The notes under the pieces: model-generated
The model's input: only the letters and a program-made list of their open reading frames with translations
The model's database searches: none
What the model was told of the DNA's origin: nothing
In this document: positions 35,538-44,720 of the stretch, one piece after another
Layout of the letters: the number at the start of each line of letters is the position of its first letter
Numbering within the stretch: the first letter of the stretch is position 1
Made by a program: the position numbers and the translations under genes
Assembly: GCA_028709785.1 (NCBI GenBank)
Contig: JAQUTK010000012.1
Coordinates: 30,738 to 94,737, forward strand
From: Bacteroidales bacterium
Lineage (GTDB): Bacteria; Bacteroidota; Bacteroidia; Bacteroidales; JAQUTK01
Direction: 5' to 3'
DNA length: 64,000 nt

Positions 35538-37448
35538 ATGAAAACAAAATTGCACTTATTAATTAGACTGATGATGATGGCTATGATTAGCTTGACATTT
35601 ACAATGTGTTCATCAGACGATGACGATGGCGGCAACAATGGCGGAGGTGGAAATGGAGACGGATACGAACAACCTACAGGCACTGTTACTCTATCCGGTG
35701 TAATCACAGATGGAGATGGTAATCTTTTGAGCGGAGCCACTATCAAATCAGGACTCGTCCAAACAACCATCAGCGACTACAAAGGCGCATTTACGCTATT
35801 TGCTGCACCTGTAGTTGATAAACGTGTGACGATTACCATTTCAAAAGATGGCTACTTTGAAGCAACTAAGACTAACAAAAAAGAGGGCGACTTCCTTGTC
35901 ATTAATGCCGTCTTGCAATCCAAAAGCACAGCCACACCAACTCCATCGTTTACTGCCGAAGTCTTTGACGTTGGATCAGGTGCAACTGCCACAGTAGATG
36001 AAGCTGTCGTTGCAATACCTTCCAATGGATTGAAAAATGCTGAGACCGGTGCTGAAATTACAGGAAATGCGAAAATGGAAGTATTATATCTCTCCACTGA
36101 AAATGAAAACTTTTCGGAATTAATGCCTGGTGGAGATATGGCTGCAATCGATAAGAATGATGACGAAGTTATTCTTTATTCCTATGGTATGATGAACGTG
36201 AAACTGACTGATGATTCTGACAATGCGTTACAAATTAAAGACGGTAAAAAAGCAACTGTAAAATTTCCGATTGCTGAGGATCAAAAAGCAGACGCTCCTG
36301 CCACCATGCCTTTATGGTCTTTCGACAAGGAAAAAGGAGTATGGATAGAAGAAGGAGTTGCAACAAAGAGCGATGACGGAACCTATTATCAGGGTGAAGT
36401 AACTCACTTCTCATGGGTAAACCTGGATTATCCTTCTTCCCGTGCGACAGTGGAAGGGACTGTTAAAGATGCTAACGGAGATCCTGTTCAGGGAGTTAAG
36501 GTTATCATTGATCAGGTAATGCGCTATACGGATCAAAATGGCAAATACAGCGCATTTGTACCTATCAATGTAGATCTGGAGATATACATTAAAGCCAGCG
36601 ACTACTTTGGTCAGACAATTGCAAAGAAGAATGAAGCCGGATTAACTGCCGGAGAGACCAGAACAGTTAATTTTACGCTGCCTTCGTTACCCAAAGTGGT
36701 GGGTAAAGTGACTTCATGTACTACAACGAATGGAGAAGAAGGTATTGTAACCTTCACCTATACCGATGACAACAATATACAGAAAACATTCTCTACAGTG
36801 ACAAAAAATGGTGAGTTCTCGTTTACAATACCCAACAACGTGAGGGATATCAATTTGGAAGCATCCCGAGCCGGAAGAACAGCTACTAAAACAAAATATC
36901 TGACAAATGAGGAGAAGGGAACTAATCTTGACCTTGGCAATATTGAGGTATGTACACCAATAAAGACTGGTGATAATTACATTAAGATTGAAGGACATGA
37001 ATATAAATTTGATGGAGAAGCAGTCTGCTATATGATGACTGAGAACTTTGATTCTATCGAATCAAAGATGATGACATTCATGCTCTCGTCAAAGGCAACA
37101 AGAATTATGAACTCATACGAACAGCCTTTTTATTCAGCTTCTATTTTTACAAGAAATATTACTAAAACAGGTTCATATACCAGCAACCCAGAGTCTCAGG
37201 AATGGGGCACAGAACCATACTTCATGGTATCAAATGTACAGATTGATTCTACCTGGTACTATATGAAAAGTGGAGTACTTCAGATTACCAAGTTCGGAGT
37301 AGCCGGAGGTCTTGTCGAAGGAAAGGCTACTGGGGTTCTGAATTCTCATAAATACGTTGGTGACAGCGTACAAATAGAATCAAAGAATTTCGAGATTAAA
37401 TTCTCATGCGAAAGAGGGGCGGATTTAGAACATGGCCAATTCTATTAA
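35538..37448 (+). CDS. Surface lipoprotein with carboxypeptidase-regulatory-like domains
   Basis: A 636-residue lipoprotein. The signal peptide ends at TFTMCSSDDDDGG; the acidic run right after the lipidated Cys24 is the export signal that sends Bacteroidetes lipoproteins to the outer face of the outer membrane. Two Ig-like carboxypeptidase-regulatory domains are visible: TVTLSGVITDGDGNLLSGATI (residues about 48-120) and ATVEGTVKDANGDPVQGVKV (about 297-385). A third similar region starts near VVGKVTSC. The rest is beta-rich with no catalytic motif that I can recognise. It is probably structural or binds ligands at the surface. It is monocistronic, ended by the hairpin at 37461-37500. Confidence 0.78.
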   Translation: MKTKLHLLIRLMMMAMISLTFTMCSSDDDDGGNNGGGGNGDGYEQPTGTVTLSGVITDGDGNLLSGATIKSGLVQTTISDYKGAFTLFAAPVVDKRVTITISKDGYFEATKTNKKEGDFLVINAVLQSKSTATPTPSFTAEVFDVGSGATATVDEAVVAIPSNGLKNAETGAEITGNAKMEVLYLSTENENFSELMPGGDMAAIDKNDDEVILYSYGMMNVKLTDDSDNALQIKDGKKATVKFPIAEDQKADAPATMPLWSFDKEKGVWIEEGVATKSDDGTYYQGEVTHFSWVNLDYPSSRATVEGTVKDANGDPVQGVKVIIDQVMRYTDQNGKYSAFVPINVDLEIYIKASDYFGQTIAKKNEAGLTAGETRTVNFTLPSLPKVVGKVTSCTTTNGEEGIVTFTYTDDNNIQKTFSTVTKNGEFSFTIPNNVRDINLEASRAGRTATKTKYLTNEEKGTNLDLGNIEVCTPIKTGDNYIKIEGHEYKFDGEAVCYMMTENFDSIESKMMTFMLSSKATRIMNSYEQPFYSASIFTRNITKTGSYTSNPESQEWGTEPYFMVSNVQIDSTWYYMKSGVLQITKFGVAGGLVEGKATGVLNSHKYVGDSVQIESKNFEIKFSCERGADLEHGQFY

Positions 37449-37460
37449 CAAACTACTATT

Positions 37461-37500
37461 TATAACAGAAGAGGTGGGTCATGCCACCTCTTCTGTTATA
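37461..37500. terminator. Bidirectional intrinsic terminator
   Basis: A perfect 17-bp stem (37461-37477 with 37484-37500) with a 6-nt loop sits between the convergent lipoprotein and AraC-type regulator genes. Confidence 0.85.
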
Positions 37501-37507
37501 TATTTCG

Positions 37508-38671
37508 TCAGACATTCGCTTCCCTCCAACTTCCGGGCGACATTCCATTTTTTTTCTTAAAGACACGATAGAAAGAACTCTCTCCCGAAAATCCAGATGC
37601 TTCAGCAATTTCTTCTAATGGAAGAGCTGATTTCCCTGACTGTCGCATCATTTTCTTCGCATGTTCAATGCGGTACTTATTGACAAGGTCACAAAAACTC
37701 GTATGTAGCCTTTGGTTTACTACTCGGGAAATATAAGATCGATTTGTTCCTAAAAGCATAGATATATCAGATAAACGAAGATCTTTTTGTCTGTAGTATT
37801 CTTTGTTTTCCAACAAGTCCAGGAGACGGTCTTTTATCTCCGCAAAATGCTTTTCATCACATATTTCATCCGGCGGGGTAGTTTCTTTCAGATCCGCAGT
37901 AACAAGTTCTTCAGCAAAATCTTGCGCAGAAAACATCTGTTTAGATCCGAAAAAGCCCAAAAGATAAAGTAATGAGCCAAACACCAAGGAAGGAAAAGCC
38001 AGTACTAGTTCAGACTGAATAAAGTAGGATCGTCCAATCAACTTAACAGAAATTGAGCAAAGTGATGTCACTACGAAAACTACGAGAAGAATTCGAATCG
38101 ATGACAATGTTTTTCCCTCAATGTTTGAATAGTAATCCTTTACCATTTTGTCATATTGAATAATACGTCTGGTACCCCAATAGACCACAAATAAGATTTG
38201 CAGTAAAAACACTCCTTTGCTTAATTCAAATACTACTCGGCGCATTTCGCCCAAACGGGAAAAAATATATATACCTTTCTCTTGATACAATTCTCGTCTG
38301 ATAAATGCAATCGATTCTTCGGAACTCATAAGCAGATCAAGGATGACAGTTATAAGGGCGATTAGAAATGGAGGAAGAAGAACAAAAAACCAGTATCGAG
38401 AGGTCAGCTTTTCTGTAAGAGATAAAATATAAAGAAAGAAGAGTGGATAAACCGACAAGGATGCAAACAGGTAAATACTGTCATAGAATACATATACCTC
38501 AACTGCCCTATTAAAAAAAATATAATGCCCAAGGTACAGAAGAAAGGTTACAAACATAAACAGGGAGAGTACGGTCTTTGATTTGTTCCGAAATGAATGA
38601 TCCATTATCAGAGTCACAAACCAAAAAGCACATACATACATCGGAAGTGTCGTTATGATTCGTAGGAGCAT
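37508..38671 (-). CDS. Seven-transmembrane AraC-family transcriptional regulator
   Basis: A 387-residue protein with seven predicted membrane helices in the first ~250 residues (for example LITVILDLLM and VLAFPSLVFGSLLYLLGFFG), a linker, and a C-terminal AraC double helix-turn-helix. The first HTH lies in LSDISMLLGTNRSYISRVVN and the second in LEEIAEASGFSGESSFYRVFKK. This 7TM-plus-AraC layout is known in Bacteroidetes as a membrane-bound one-component regulator. It implies that a signal from the membrane is passed to DNA bound next to it. The target is unknown. It could control the adjacent lipoprotein or an unlinked locus. Confidence 0.88.
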   Translation of the reverse strand: MLLRIITTLPMYVCAFWFVTLIMDHSFRNKSKTVLSLFMFVTFLLYLGHYIFFNRAVEVYVFYDSIYLFASLSVYPLFFLYILSLTEKLTSRYWFFVLLPPFLIALITVILDLLMSSEESIAFIRRELYQEKGIYIFSRLGEMRRVVFELSKGVFLLQILFVVYWGTRRIIQYDKMVKDYYSNIEGKTLSSIRILLVVFVVTSLCSISVKLIGRSYFIQSELVLAFPSLVFGSLLYLLGFFGSKQMFSAQDFAEELVTADLKETTPPDEICDEKHFAEIKDRLLDLLENKEYYRQKDLRLSDISMLLGTNRSYISRVVNQRLHTSFCDLVNKYRIEHAKKMMRQSGKSALPLEEIAEASGFSGESSFYRVFKKKNGMSPGSWREANV

Positions 38672-38733
38672 AATTCTGTTTCTAAGTTTGAGTTATTGAT
38701 ATAACACATGTTGATCTATCATGATTACTCCCT

Positions 38734-38741
38734 CAAAAATA
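38734..38741 (-). promoter_or_regulatory. Candidate -7 box for the 7TM-AraC gene
   Basis: Minus-strand TATTTTTG matches TAnnTTTG; a TTG lies 16 nt upstream (38758-38760). The leader would be about 55 nt. Confidence 0.35.
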
Positions 38742-38797
38742 GATATTTTTCACAAACCAATCATATAGAAACGCGAAGAAAATAGAAACAACTTGAT

Positions 38798-39382
38798 TTA
38801 GCCGTTCTGCGGACGATCATTCCAATTTTTTGCAGCATAATCCAGCTGAGCAAACCACTCTTCGCCAAACTTTCGGATTAAAGGCTCTTTCAAAAATTCA
38901 TAAAGTGGTTTGCCAAGCTTTTCACCCAGCACTACCGCAGCTCTACATACTCCCCAACGGTGATAATTTACCGCAGTAAACGCATCATATTTTCCTAATC
39001 TTACCGGATAAAGATGACAGGATATGGGTTTATAGAAGGAAGTGCGGCCCTCACGAAAAGCCTTTTCAATGGCACATTTACACATCCCTTTTTCATCATA
39101 GTAAGTAAATACGCAGTCTGCTCCGTGTACAATAGATGTAACCGGTTCGCCGTCGCGATCATAATAATATGTTCCTTGACTTTTAATAATTTCGTGAGCT
39201 TCAGGAGAAAGATCTTCCCAAACAATCGGGAGTACTTCCTCTAAAATGGCAAGTTCATCTTCTTCAAGAGGAGCCCCACAATCACCTTCGACACAACAAA
39301 TGCCTTTACACGCAGAAAGATCACATACAAACTTCTTTTCAATAAGGTCCAGGCTAACAATTGTATCTTCTATCTGAATCAT
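38798..39382 (-). CDS. DUF3109 family cysteine-rich protein
   Basis: This 194-residue protein matches the DUF3109 family found across Bacteroidetes. Cysteines cluster in CDLSACKGICCVEGDCG near the N terminus, with others at ADCVFTYYDEKGMCKC, SCHLYP and GVCRAA. They are spaced like a metal or Fe-S binding site of the YkgJ type. I use the ATG at 39382; the frame is open to a TTG at 39400, which would add six residues. It follows gpmI by about 20 bp on the same strand and is probably co-transcribed with it. The biochemical role is unknown. Confidence 0.82.
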   Translation of the reverse strand: MIQIEDTIVSLDLIEKKFVCDLSACKGICCVEGDCGAPLEEDELAILEEVLPIVWEDLSPEAHEIIKSQGTYYYDRDGEPVTSIVHGADCVFTYYDEKGMCKCAIEKAFREGRTSFYKPISCHLYPVRLGKYDAFTAVNYHRWGVCRAAVVLGEKLGKPLYEFLKEPLIRKFGEEWFAQLDYAAKNWNDRPQNG

Positions 39383-39401
39383 CTTTTTATGAAATAACAA
39401 A

Positions 39402-40925
39402 TTATTTAATCAACGAACGGCCGGTCATATCAGCCGGTTGTTGCAAGCCCATAATATGCAGGATAGAAGGAGCAACATCTGCAAGTTTACCATTTTCAAC
39501 CTGCGCGTTCTTATTTTCTGTTACATACACAAAAGGAACCGGATTTAATGAGTGAGCTGTATTGGCCGATCCATCAGGATTAACTGCATTGTCAGCGTTA
39601 CCATGATCGGCAATAATGATAGCTTCATAACCGTTTGCCTTTGCAGCCTCGATCGTTTCTTTCACGCAAGCATCTACAGCTATTACCGCTTTCTCAATTG
39701 CCTCATAAATACCCGTGTGGCCAACCATGTCACCATTTGCATAGTTGACAACAATAAAATCGTATTTATTTTCATTGATTGCAGCAACAAGATTATCTTT
39801 TACCTCATAGGCACTCATCTCGGGCTTCAGATCGTAAGTAGCAACTTTTGGCGATGGAACCAATATACGTTCTTCATTCGTGAAAGGCAACTCTCTACCG
39901 CCATTGAAGAAGAAGGTAACATGTGCATATTTCTCTGTTTCGGCAATATGCAATTGGTTTAGCCCCTTGGAAGAGATAAACTCGCCCAACGTATTTTCAA
40001 CATTATCTTTGTCAAACAAGATATGCAAACCTTTAAAAGAAGAGTCATACGGAGTCATTGTGTAATACTGAAGAGGCAACGTTTTCATTCCTTCATCCGG
40101 CATATCTTTCTGAGTAAGGACAGAAGTCAACTCTTTGGCACGGTCATTTCGGTAATTGAAGAAGATAACCACATCATTTGGTTCAATAACAGCCAGTGGT
40201 TTACCGTCAGCATCGACATGAACAATAGCCTTGACAAATTCGTCTGTCACCTCATTATCATAGGAAGCTTGCATAGCAGCTACCATATCCATAGAAGGTG
40301 TACCCTTTGCGCTCACCAGAAGGTCATAGGCCTCTTTCACACGAGCCCAACGTTTATCCCGATCCATGGCATAAAAACGGCCAATGATTGAGGCAATCTT
40401 CCCTCCTGTCGTAGCAAGATGAGATTCCAGTTGCTCAATAAAGCCTTTACCGCTTCTGGGATCTGTGTCACGGCCATCCATAAAGCAGTGTACATACGAT
40501 TTCTCAATGCCATACTCCTTTGCGATATCCGTCAGTTTGACGAGATGATCAAAAGAAGAGTGTACGCCACCGTCTGAGACCAATCCAAGAAAGTGAATCT
40601 TCACATTGTTCTCTTTTGCATACGAGAATGCATTGATAATCTCCGGGTTCTTCAGGATGCTATTATCGCGGCAAGCAATATTGATCTTCACAAGATCCTG
40701 ATAAACCACACGACCGGCTCCAATATTCAAGTGGCCAACCTCAGAGTTACCCATCTGTCCGTCGGGAAGTCCCACATACTCACCAGAAGCTTGTAGTTGT
40801 GAGTTCGGATAATTTATCACAAGTGAATCCCAGTAAGGGGTGGGTGTATTGAAGATAACATCTGATTTCGAATGGTTGCCGATTCCCCATCCGTCGAGAA
40901 TCATGAGAAGTGCTTTTTTACCCAT
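39402..40925 (-). CDS. gpmI: 2,3-bisphosphoglycerate-independent phosphoglycerate mutase GpmI
   Basis: GpmI interconverts 3- and 2-phosphoglycerate in glycolysis, using a phosphoserine intermediate and two Mn ions. It has 507 residues, normal for the family. LMILDGWG at the N terminus supplies metal ligands, Ser61 in [10 protein letters not shown] is the nucleophile, [11 protein letters not shown] and [10 protein letters not shown] bind substrate, and IIADHGNAD supplies more metal ligands. All catalytic motifs are intact. It is transcribed divergently from the PAP2 gene and followed by the DUF3109 gene. Confidence 0.97.
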   Translation of the reverse strand: MGKKALLMILDGWGIGNHSKSDVIFNTPTPYWDSLVINYPNSQLQASGEYVGLPDGQMGNSEVGHLNIGAGRVVYQDLVKINIACRDNSILKNPEIINAFSYAKENNVKIHFLGLVSDGGVHSSFDHLVKLTDIAKEYGIEKSYVHCFMDGRDTDPRSGKGFIEQLESHLATTGGKIASIIGRFYAMDRDKRWARVKEAYDLLVSAKGTPSMDMVAAMQASYDNEVTDEFVKAIVHVDADGKPLAVIEPNDVVIFFNYRNDRAKELTSVLTQKDMPDEGMKTLPLQYYTMTPYDSSFKGLHILFDKDNVENTLGEFISSKGLNQLHIAETEKYAHVTFFFNGGRELPFTNEERILVPSPKVATYDLKPEMSAYEVKDNLVAAINENKYDFIVVNYANGDMVGHTGIYEAIEKAVIAVDACVKETIEAAKANGYEAIIIADHGNADNAVNPDGSANTAHSLNPVPFVYVTENKNAQVENGKLADVAPSILHIMGLQQPADMTGRSLIK

Positions 40926-40966
40926 AATGATGATATTTATTGATTTGTATTTCCTTTTTGAGAGTA

Positions 40967-41003
40967 CAAAGGTAATGATTTTCCCTTTATTGTCTTACTT
41001 TTG
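40967..41003. promoter_or_regulatory. Divergent -7 boxes for gpmI and the PAP2 gene
   Basis: On the minus strand, 40974-40967 reads TACCTTTG (for gpmI, 42 nt from its ATG). On the plus strand, 40996-41003 reads TACTTTTG (for the PAP2 gene, 25 nt from its ATG). The two boxes are 21 nt apart, so the -33 regions overlap the opposing promoter. No clear TTG at -33 for either. Confidence 0.45.
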
Positions 41004-41028
41004 CGTGTGCAAATCAACTTATCACATT

Positions 41029-41631
41029 ATGAAACAGCTTCTGCTATTCCTACTTGTTTTTTATTGCACCGAAGCAACCGCTCAAAGCCTTGATTACAGG
41101 ATTCTGAAGTCTGTCAACCATATTGATAGCCGCTTTGTACACCAATCCAGTGATATACTTTCCAACACCACCACTTATATCTCGTTTGGTATTCCGGCTG
41201 GCATGGGTCTCTATTCATTGATTTCCAAAGACAAAGAGCTGTTTCTGGATGCCGTATATGTAGGGAGCACCCTATGCGAAGTAGCAGTGATCTCCTATGG
41301 ACTGAAGCATATGACTCGTCGGGAACGACCTTATAACACATACAACAATATTATCTGCCGCGATGAGGTTCAAAGCAGTTCGTTTCCATCCGGACATACT
41401 TCCGCAGCTTTCTCAGTAGCTACTGCATTATCAATCACCTATCCAAAATGGTATGTGATTGCTCCTTCGTTTTTATGGGCAGGAGGTGTGGGATTTGCAC
41501 GCATGTACGAGGGTGTTCATTACCCCACAGATATACTATGCGGTGCTGTGTTAGGAGCCGGCAGCGCATGGCTGAATTACAAACTGAACCAGTGGCTGAT
41601 CCGAAAATACGAGCCAAAGAAATGGTTTTAA
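41029..41631 (+). CDS. PAP2 family acid phosphatase (exported)
   Basis: A 200-residue phosphatidic acid phosphatase type 2 protein with a signal peptide (1-19, ending TEATAQ). The three PAP2 motifs are complete: Lys93...Arg100-Pro101 (KHMTRRERP), SGHTSA with His123 as general acid, and Arg158...His164...Asp168 (RMYEGVHYPTD) with His164 as the nucleophile. I use the ATG at 41029; the frame extends 63 codons upstream through sequence that belongs to the gpmI 5' region. Candidate substrates are lipid phosphates such as undecaprenyl diphosphate or lipid A phosphates. The gene is 11 bp from the RsmI-like gene. Confidence 0.9.
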   Translation: MKQLLLFLLVFYCTEATAQSLDYRILKSVNHIDSRFVHQSSDILSNTTTYISFGIPAGMGLYSLISKDKELFLDAVYVGSTLCEVAVISYGLKHMTRRERPYNTYNNIICRDEVQSSSFPSGHTSAAFSVATALSITYPKWYVIAPSFLWAGGVGFARMYEGVHYPTDILCGAVLGAGSAWLNYKLNQWLIRKYEPKKWF

Positions 41632-41642
41632 CTGACTAAATA

Positions 41643-42350
41643 ATGAAAACTGCCTTATACCTTATCCCGGTTACATTGGGAGAAACAGAGATAAACAGGG
41701 TACTCCCGACCTACAATCGTGAAGTGATTCTTTCTATTCGTCATTTCATTGTTGAGGATATACGTTCTGCGCGCCGCTTTTTAAAAAAGACAGACAGAGA
41801 GATTGACATTGACAAACTTACTTTTTACGAGTTGAATCAACACACTCCTCCCGAAATAATCGAGAGTTTCTTAAAACCACTCTTTCTGGGAGAAAGCGTT
41901 GGCGTCATCTCTGAGGCTGGCTGTCCGGCGATAGCCGATCCCGGTGCAGATGTGGTAAGACTGGCTCAGGCCAATAGGTTTACAGTGATTCCCCTCGTAG
42001 GCCCTTCCTCTATTCTGATGTCTCTGATGGCGAGTGGGTTTAACGGACAAAGCTTTGCATTTCACGGTTATCTTCCCATTGAAACGTCAGAGCGGGCAAA
42101 AATGATACATAAACTGGAAGCAAGAGCTTATGCGGAAGACCAGACACAGATATTTATTGAAACCCCGTACCGGAACGAAAAGATGCTGGAAGATCTGATC
42201 AGAAACTGCCGGCAGGAGACCAAATTATGTATAGCGGCCAATATCAGTTGCGAAGATGAATGGATCGTTACAAAACGTATAAAAGAATGGGCAGGTAAGA
42301 AAACGGAGATTGGAAAGCGACCCTGCATCTTCCTGATATACAAAGGATAA
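41643..42350 (+). CDS. RsmI-like SAM-dependent methyltransferase (tetrapyrrole methylase fold)
   Basis: A 235-residue protein of the TP-methylase superfamily, with LYLIPVTLGETEINRVLP at the N terminus and the GVISEAGCPAIADPGADVV and VGPSSILMSLMASGFNGQSF blocks. These resemble RsmI, which 2'-O-methylates C1402 of 16S rRNA, but the protein is shorter and diverged at the N terminus. This short version is widespread in Bacteroidetes and is usually annotated only as SAM-dependent methyltransferase. If it is RsmI, it acts on the same nucleotide as RsmH, encoded at 17002-17946. The rRNA target is inferred. Confidence 0.8.
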   Translation: MKTALYLIPVTLGETEINRVLPTYNREVILSIRHFIVEDIRSARRFLKKTDREIDIDKLTFYELNQHTPPEIIESFLKPLFLGESVGVISEAGCPAIADPGADVVRLAQANRFTVIPLVGPSSILMSLMASGFNGQSFAFHGYLPIETSERAKMIHKLEARAYAEDQTQIFIETPYRNEKMLEDLIRNCRQETKLCIAANISCEDEWIVTKRIKEWAGKKTEIGKRPCIFLIYKG

Positions 42351-42403
42351 TCTAAACAAGAAGCGAGAATAATCAGTGGATTATCCTCGCTTCTTGTTTT
42401 AGA
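42351..42403. terminator. Bidirectional terminator hairpin
   Basis: A stem of about 24 bp (42351-42374 with 42379-42403) with one A-C mismatch and one bulge, and a 4-nt loop, lies between the convergent RsmI-like and S9 peptidase genes. T-rich ends on both sides. Confidence 0.85.
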
Positions 42404-42414
42404 TTGAGAAGGGA

Positions 42415-44604
42415 TCAGAGATTGTCAAAAATGAACTGACTCATCCGCGTATAGAGATGTTTGCGTGTATTGCCTCCGTAGATATTATGATCACGATTGG
42501 TATAATACTGCATCTCAAACTGAATTCCCGCCTGAACCAACGCTTCCGCAAATTCAGCGGAATGCTGGAAGTGTACGTTATCATCAGCCGTACCATGTAT
42601 GAGCAGGAGTTTGCCCTTAAACTTCCCAGTCAGGCTCAACGGCGAACCGTTTACATAGCCCTCTTTATTTTCTTTCGGCGTACGCATATAGCGCTCTGTA
42701 TAAACGGTGTCATAAAAATCCCATTTTGTTGGAGGCGCAACGGCAATACCTGCTTTAAAGATACCATTACCACGTGAAAGAGCCATCAGGGTTGTGTATC
42801 CACCATAGCTCCATCCCCAGATACCGATACGCGAGGCCTCCACATAGGGAAGTGAGCCGAGATATTTCGCAGTCGCAATCTGATCATCCACATCCGCAAT
42901 ACCCAGATTACAGTACGTATAAGATTTACAGAATTTCTCCCCACGAGCTCCGGTGCCACGTCCATCCACGCAAGCAATAATATATCCCTGAGAAGCAAGA
43001 TAATATTCCCAACCTAAGCCATACTGATCCAATACAGACTGCGAATTCGGTCCGCTATACTGATACATCCACACCGGATATTTTTTATTCGGATCAAAGT
43101 CTGCCGGTTTGATCATGTATCCGTTCAATGTTTCACCGGAGGAAATTTCAAAAGTAAAGAACTCTTTCTTGGGTAGGTTAGCACTCTTCAGTTCCTCTTT
43201 CAATGATGCATTGTCTTCCAAGGTGTATAACTTCTTCCCTTTTACAGATTCATATACTGATGTAACCGGAGTTGTAGAGATACTACTGAATGTATTTTGA
43301 AAGTATTGATAATTGGCACTGAAGACCGCTTGATTCATTCCCAAATCAGGAGTGAGCAAAGTTTTCTTCCCTTTCGAATCAATCTTGTAAACGGCTCTTC
43401 GTAACGGCGATTGTTCAGAAGACTCATAATACAATGTCTGGGTTAATTCGTCATAGCCTATGAGTTTGGTTACCTCAAAGTCTCCTTTGGTTAGCTGGCG
43501 CACCGGAACCCCAGTGAGTGAATAGAGATAGGCATGCATGTATCCGTCATTCTCGTTGAGGGCTACAATATGATTCGAGGTGAACTTTATCTGATCGAGC
43601 TTATCAGGTTCAATGTAATATTCATTTTCTTCTTTCATGACCCCTTTGCATACCGCAGATCTGGGATTGGCATAATACATATTCAAGACATTCTGATGCC
43701 GGTTAAAAGTAAAGATGGCCAGTTCGCCTTGCGGCGTAAACCGGATGCGAGGAACATAACCCTCTTCATCCAATTGTAGTTTCATCTTTTTTATATCTTT
43801 CGTCTTTACATCGTATGTATGGACAGATACTTTGGAATTAACTTCTCCAGCTTTCGGATATTTGAATTTATATGCTTGCGGATAAAGTGATGATTCTGTA
43901 TGAACAGGGCTCATTCCTCCATAGTAATCAAAGGAGTATTCCTTCACTGCACTCTCGTCATAACGGATAAAAGCAAGGATCTCATTATCGGGTGACCAGT
44001 CAAAGGATTGATTGGTAGAGAATTCTTCCTCATAGACCCAGTCTGGCAATCCATTGATGATTTTATTCATCTCACCGTCTTTGGTTATGGCAGACTCAGT
44101 GCCAAAATCGAGTTTTTTCAGATACAGGTTATTATCTCTGACAAAAGCAATCATACGACCATCGGGCGAAAGTGTTGCCATCTGCTGTTTCCCTGTACTT
44201 AATGGTTCGATGCGGTTTCTCATCACCGTATAAACATAGTATTCTGCTTTAAAGGAACGACGGTAGATATTCTCACGCTCTGTATATACAAGTATTTTGC
44301 CTCCATCCTTGCTGAACTGATATCCCTGGATCGTCTTTATCGTGCATTCTTTAGCAGTTGATGTACTGAAGAGGGTATCGACAACTTTACCGCTCTTCCA
44401 GGAGTACTTCAATATTGATTTCCTGTCTGCCGAGAGACGAGTAAACGATTCCCCATCAGGTAACGGATTGGGTGCACCAACTTGTTTGGCTGAATACTTA
44501 CCATTTAAATAATCATCGAGTGAATAGGAACTCTCTTTGGTATTGCCCATCAGGGTCATAGATCCGAAAAGAGCAGCAAGTAACAATATGGATCCTTTTT
44601 TCAT
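42415..44604 (-). CDS. Dipeptidyl peptidase IV-like serine peptidase (S9 family)
   Basis: A 729-residue exported peptidase with a signal peptide (about 1-20) and an N-terminal beta-propeller (DPPIV N-terminal domain, to about 470) with repeats such as MATLSPDGRMIAFVRDNNL and SFDWSPDNEILAFIRYDES. The C-terminal alpha/beta hydrolase domain has the nucleophile in GWSYGGYTT, Asp in HGTADDNVHF and His in NRDHNIYGG. The catalytic triad is complete, and a Glu pair (VYEEEFS) matches the motif that holds the free N terminus of the substrate. Such enzymes release dipeptides, often X-Pro, in the periplasm. Confidence 0.93.
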   Translation of the reverse strand: MKKGSILLLAALFGSMTLMGNTKESSYSLDDYLNGKYSAKQVGAPNPLPDGESFTRLSADRKSILKYSWKSGKVVDTLFSTSTAKECTIKTIQGYQFSKDGGKILVYTERENIYRRSFKAEYYVYTVMRNRIEPLSTGKQQMATLSPDGRMIAFVRDNNLYLKKLDFGTESAITKDGEMNKIINGLPDWVYEEEFSTNQSFDWSPDNEILAFIRYDESAVKEYSFDYYGGMSPVHTESSLYPQAYKFKYPKAGEVNSKVSVHTYDVKTKDIKKMKLQLDEEGYVPRIRFTPQGELAIFTFNRHQNVLNMYYANPRSAVCKGVMKEENEYYIEPDKLDQIKFTSNHIVALNENDGYMHAYLYSLTGVPVRQLTKGDFEVTKLIGYDELTQTLYYESSEQSPLRRAVYKIDSKGKKTLLTPDLGMNQAVFSANYQYFQNTFSSISTTPVTSVYESVKGKKLYTLEDNASLKEELKSANLPKKEFFTFEISSGETLNGYMIKPADFDPNKKYPVWMYQYSGPNSQSVLDQYGLGWEYYLASQGYIIACVDGRGTGARGEKFCKSYTYCNLGIADVDDQIATAKYLGSLPYVEASRIGIWGWSYGGYTTLMALSRGNGIFKAGIAVAPPTKWDFYDTVYTERYMRTPKENKEGYVNGSPLSLTGKFKGKLLLIHGTADDNVHFQHSAEFAEALVQAGIQFEMQYYTNRDHNIYGGNTRKHLYTRMSQFIFDNL

Positions 44605-44647
44605 GTAGTGTTCGTATTATGAAGTTATAACTTCTGCTTTCTGGTCA

Positions 44648-44695
44648 CAAAGGTATAAAAAGCAATATTAAATCGGTACGATTTTCATACATTTG
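44648..44695. promoter_or_regulatory. Divergent -7 boxes for the S9 peptidase and radical SAM genes
   Basis: Minus strand 44655-44648 reads TACCTTTG (44 nt from the S9 ATG). Plus strand 44688-44695 reads TACATTTG (26 nt from the radical SAM ATG). No clear -33 TTG at optimal spacing for either. Confidence 0.45.
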
Positions 44696-44720
44696 CAATC
44701 TATTTGAAGCACTTAACAGA

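Noticed and set aside
35321..35770. 149-codon minus-strand frame over the lipoprotein start
   Set aside because: It is antisense to the lipoprotein signal and glycine/aspartate-rich region; its proline/serine runs are shadows of that repeat.
40840..41028. N-terminal extension of the PAP2 gene to an upstream ATG
   Set aside because: The extra 63 codons overlap the gpmI start and both promoters, and a proper signal peptide begins at 41029.
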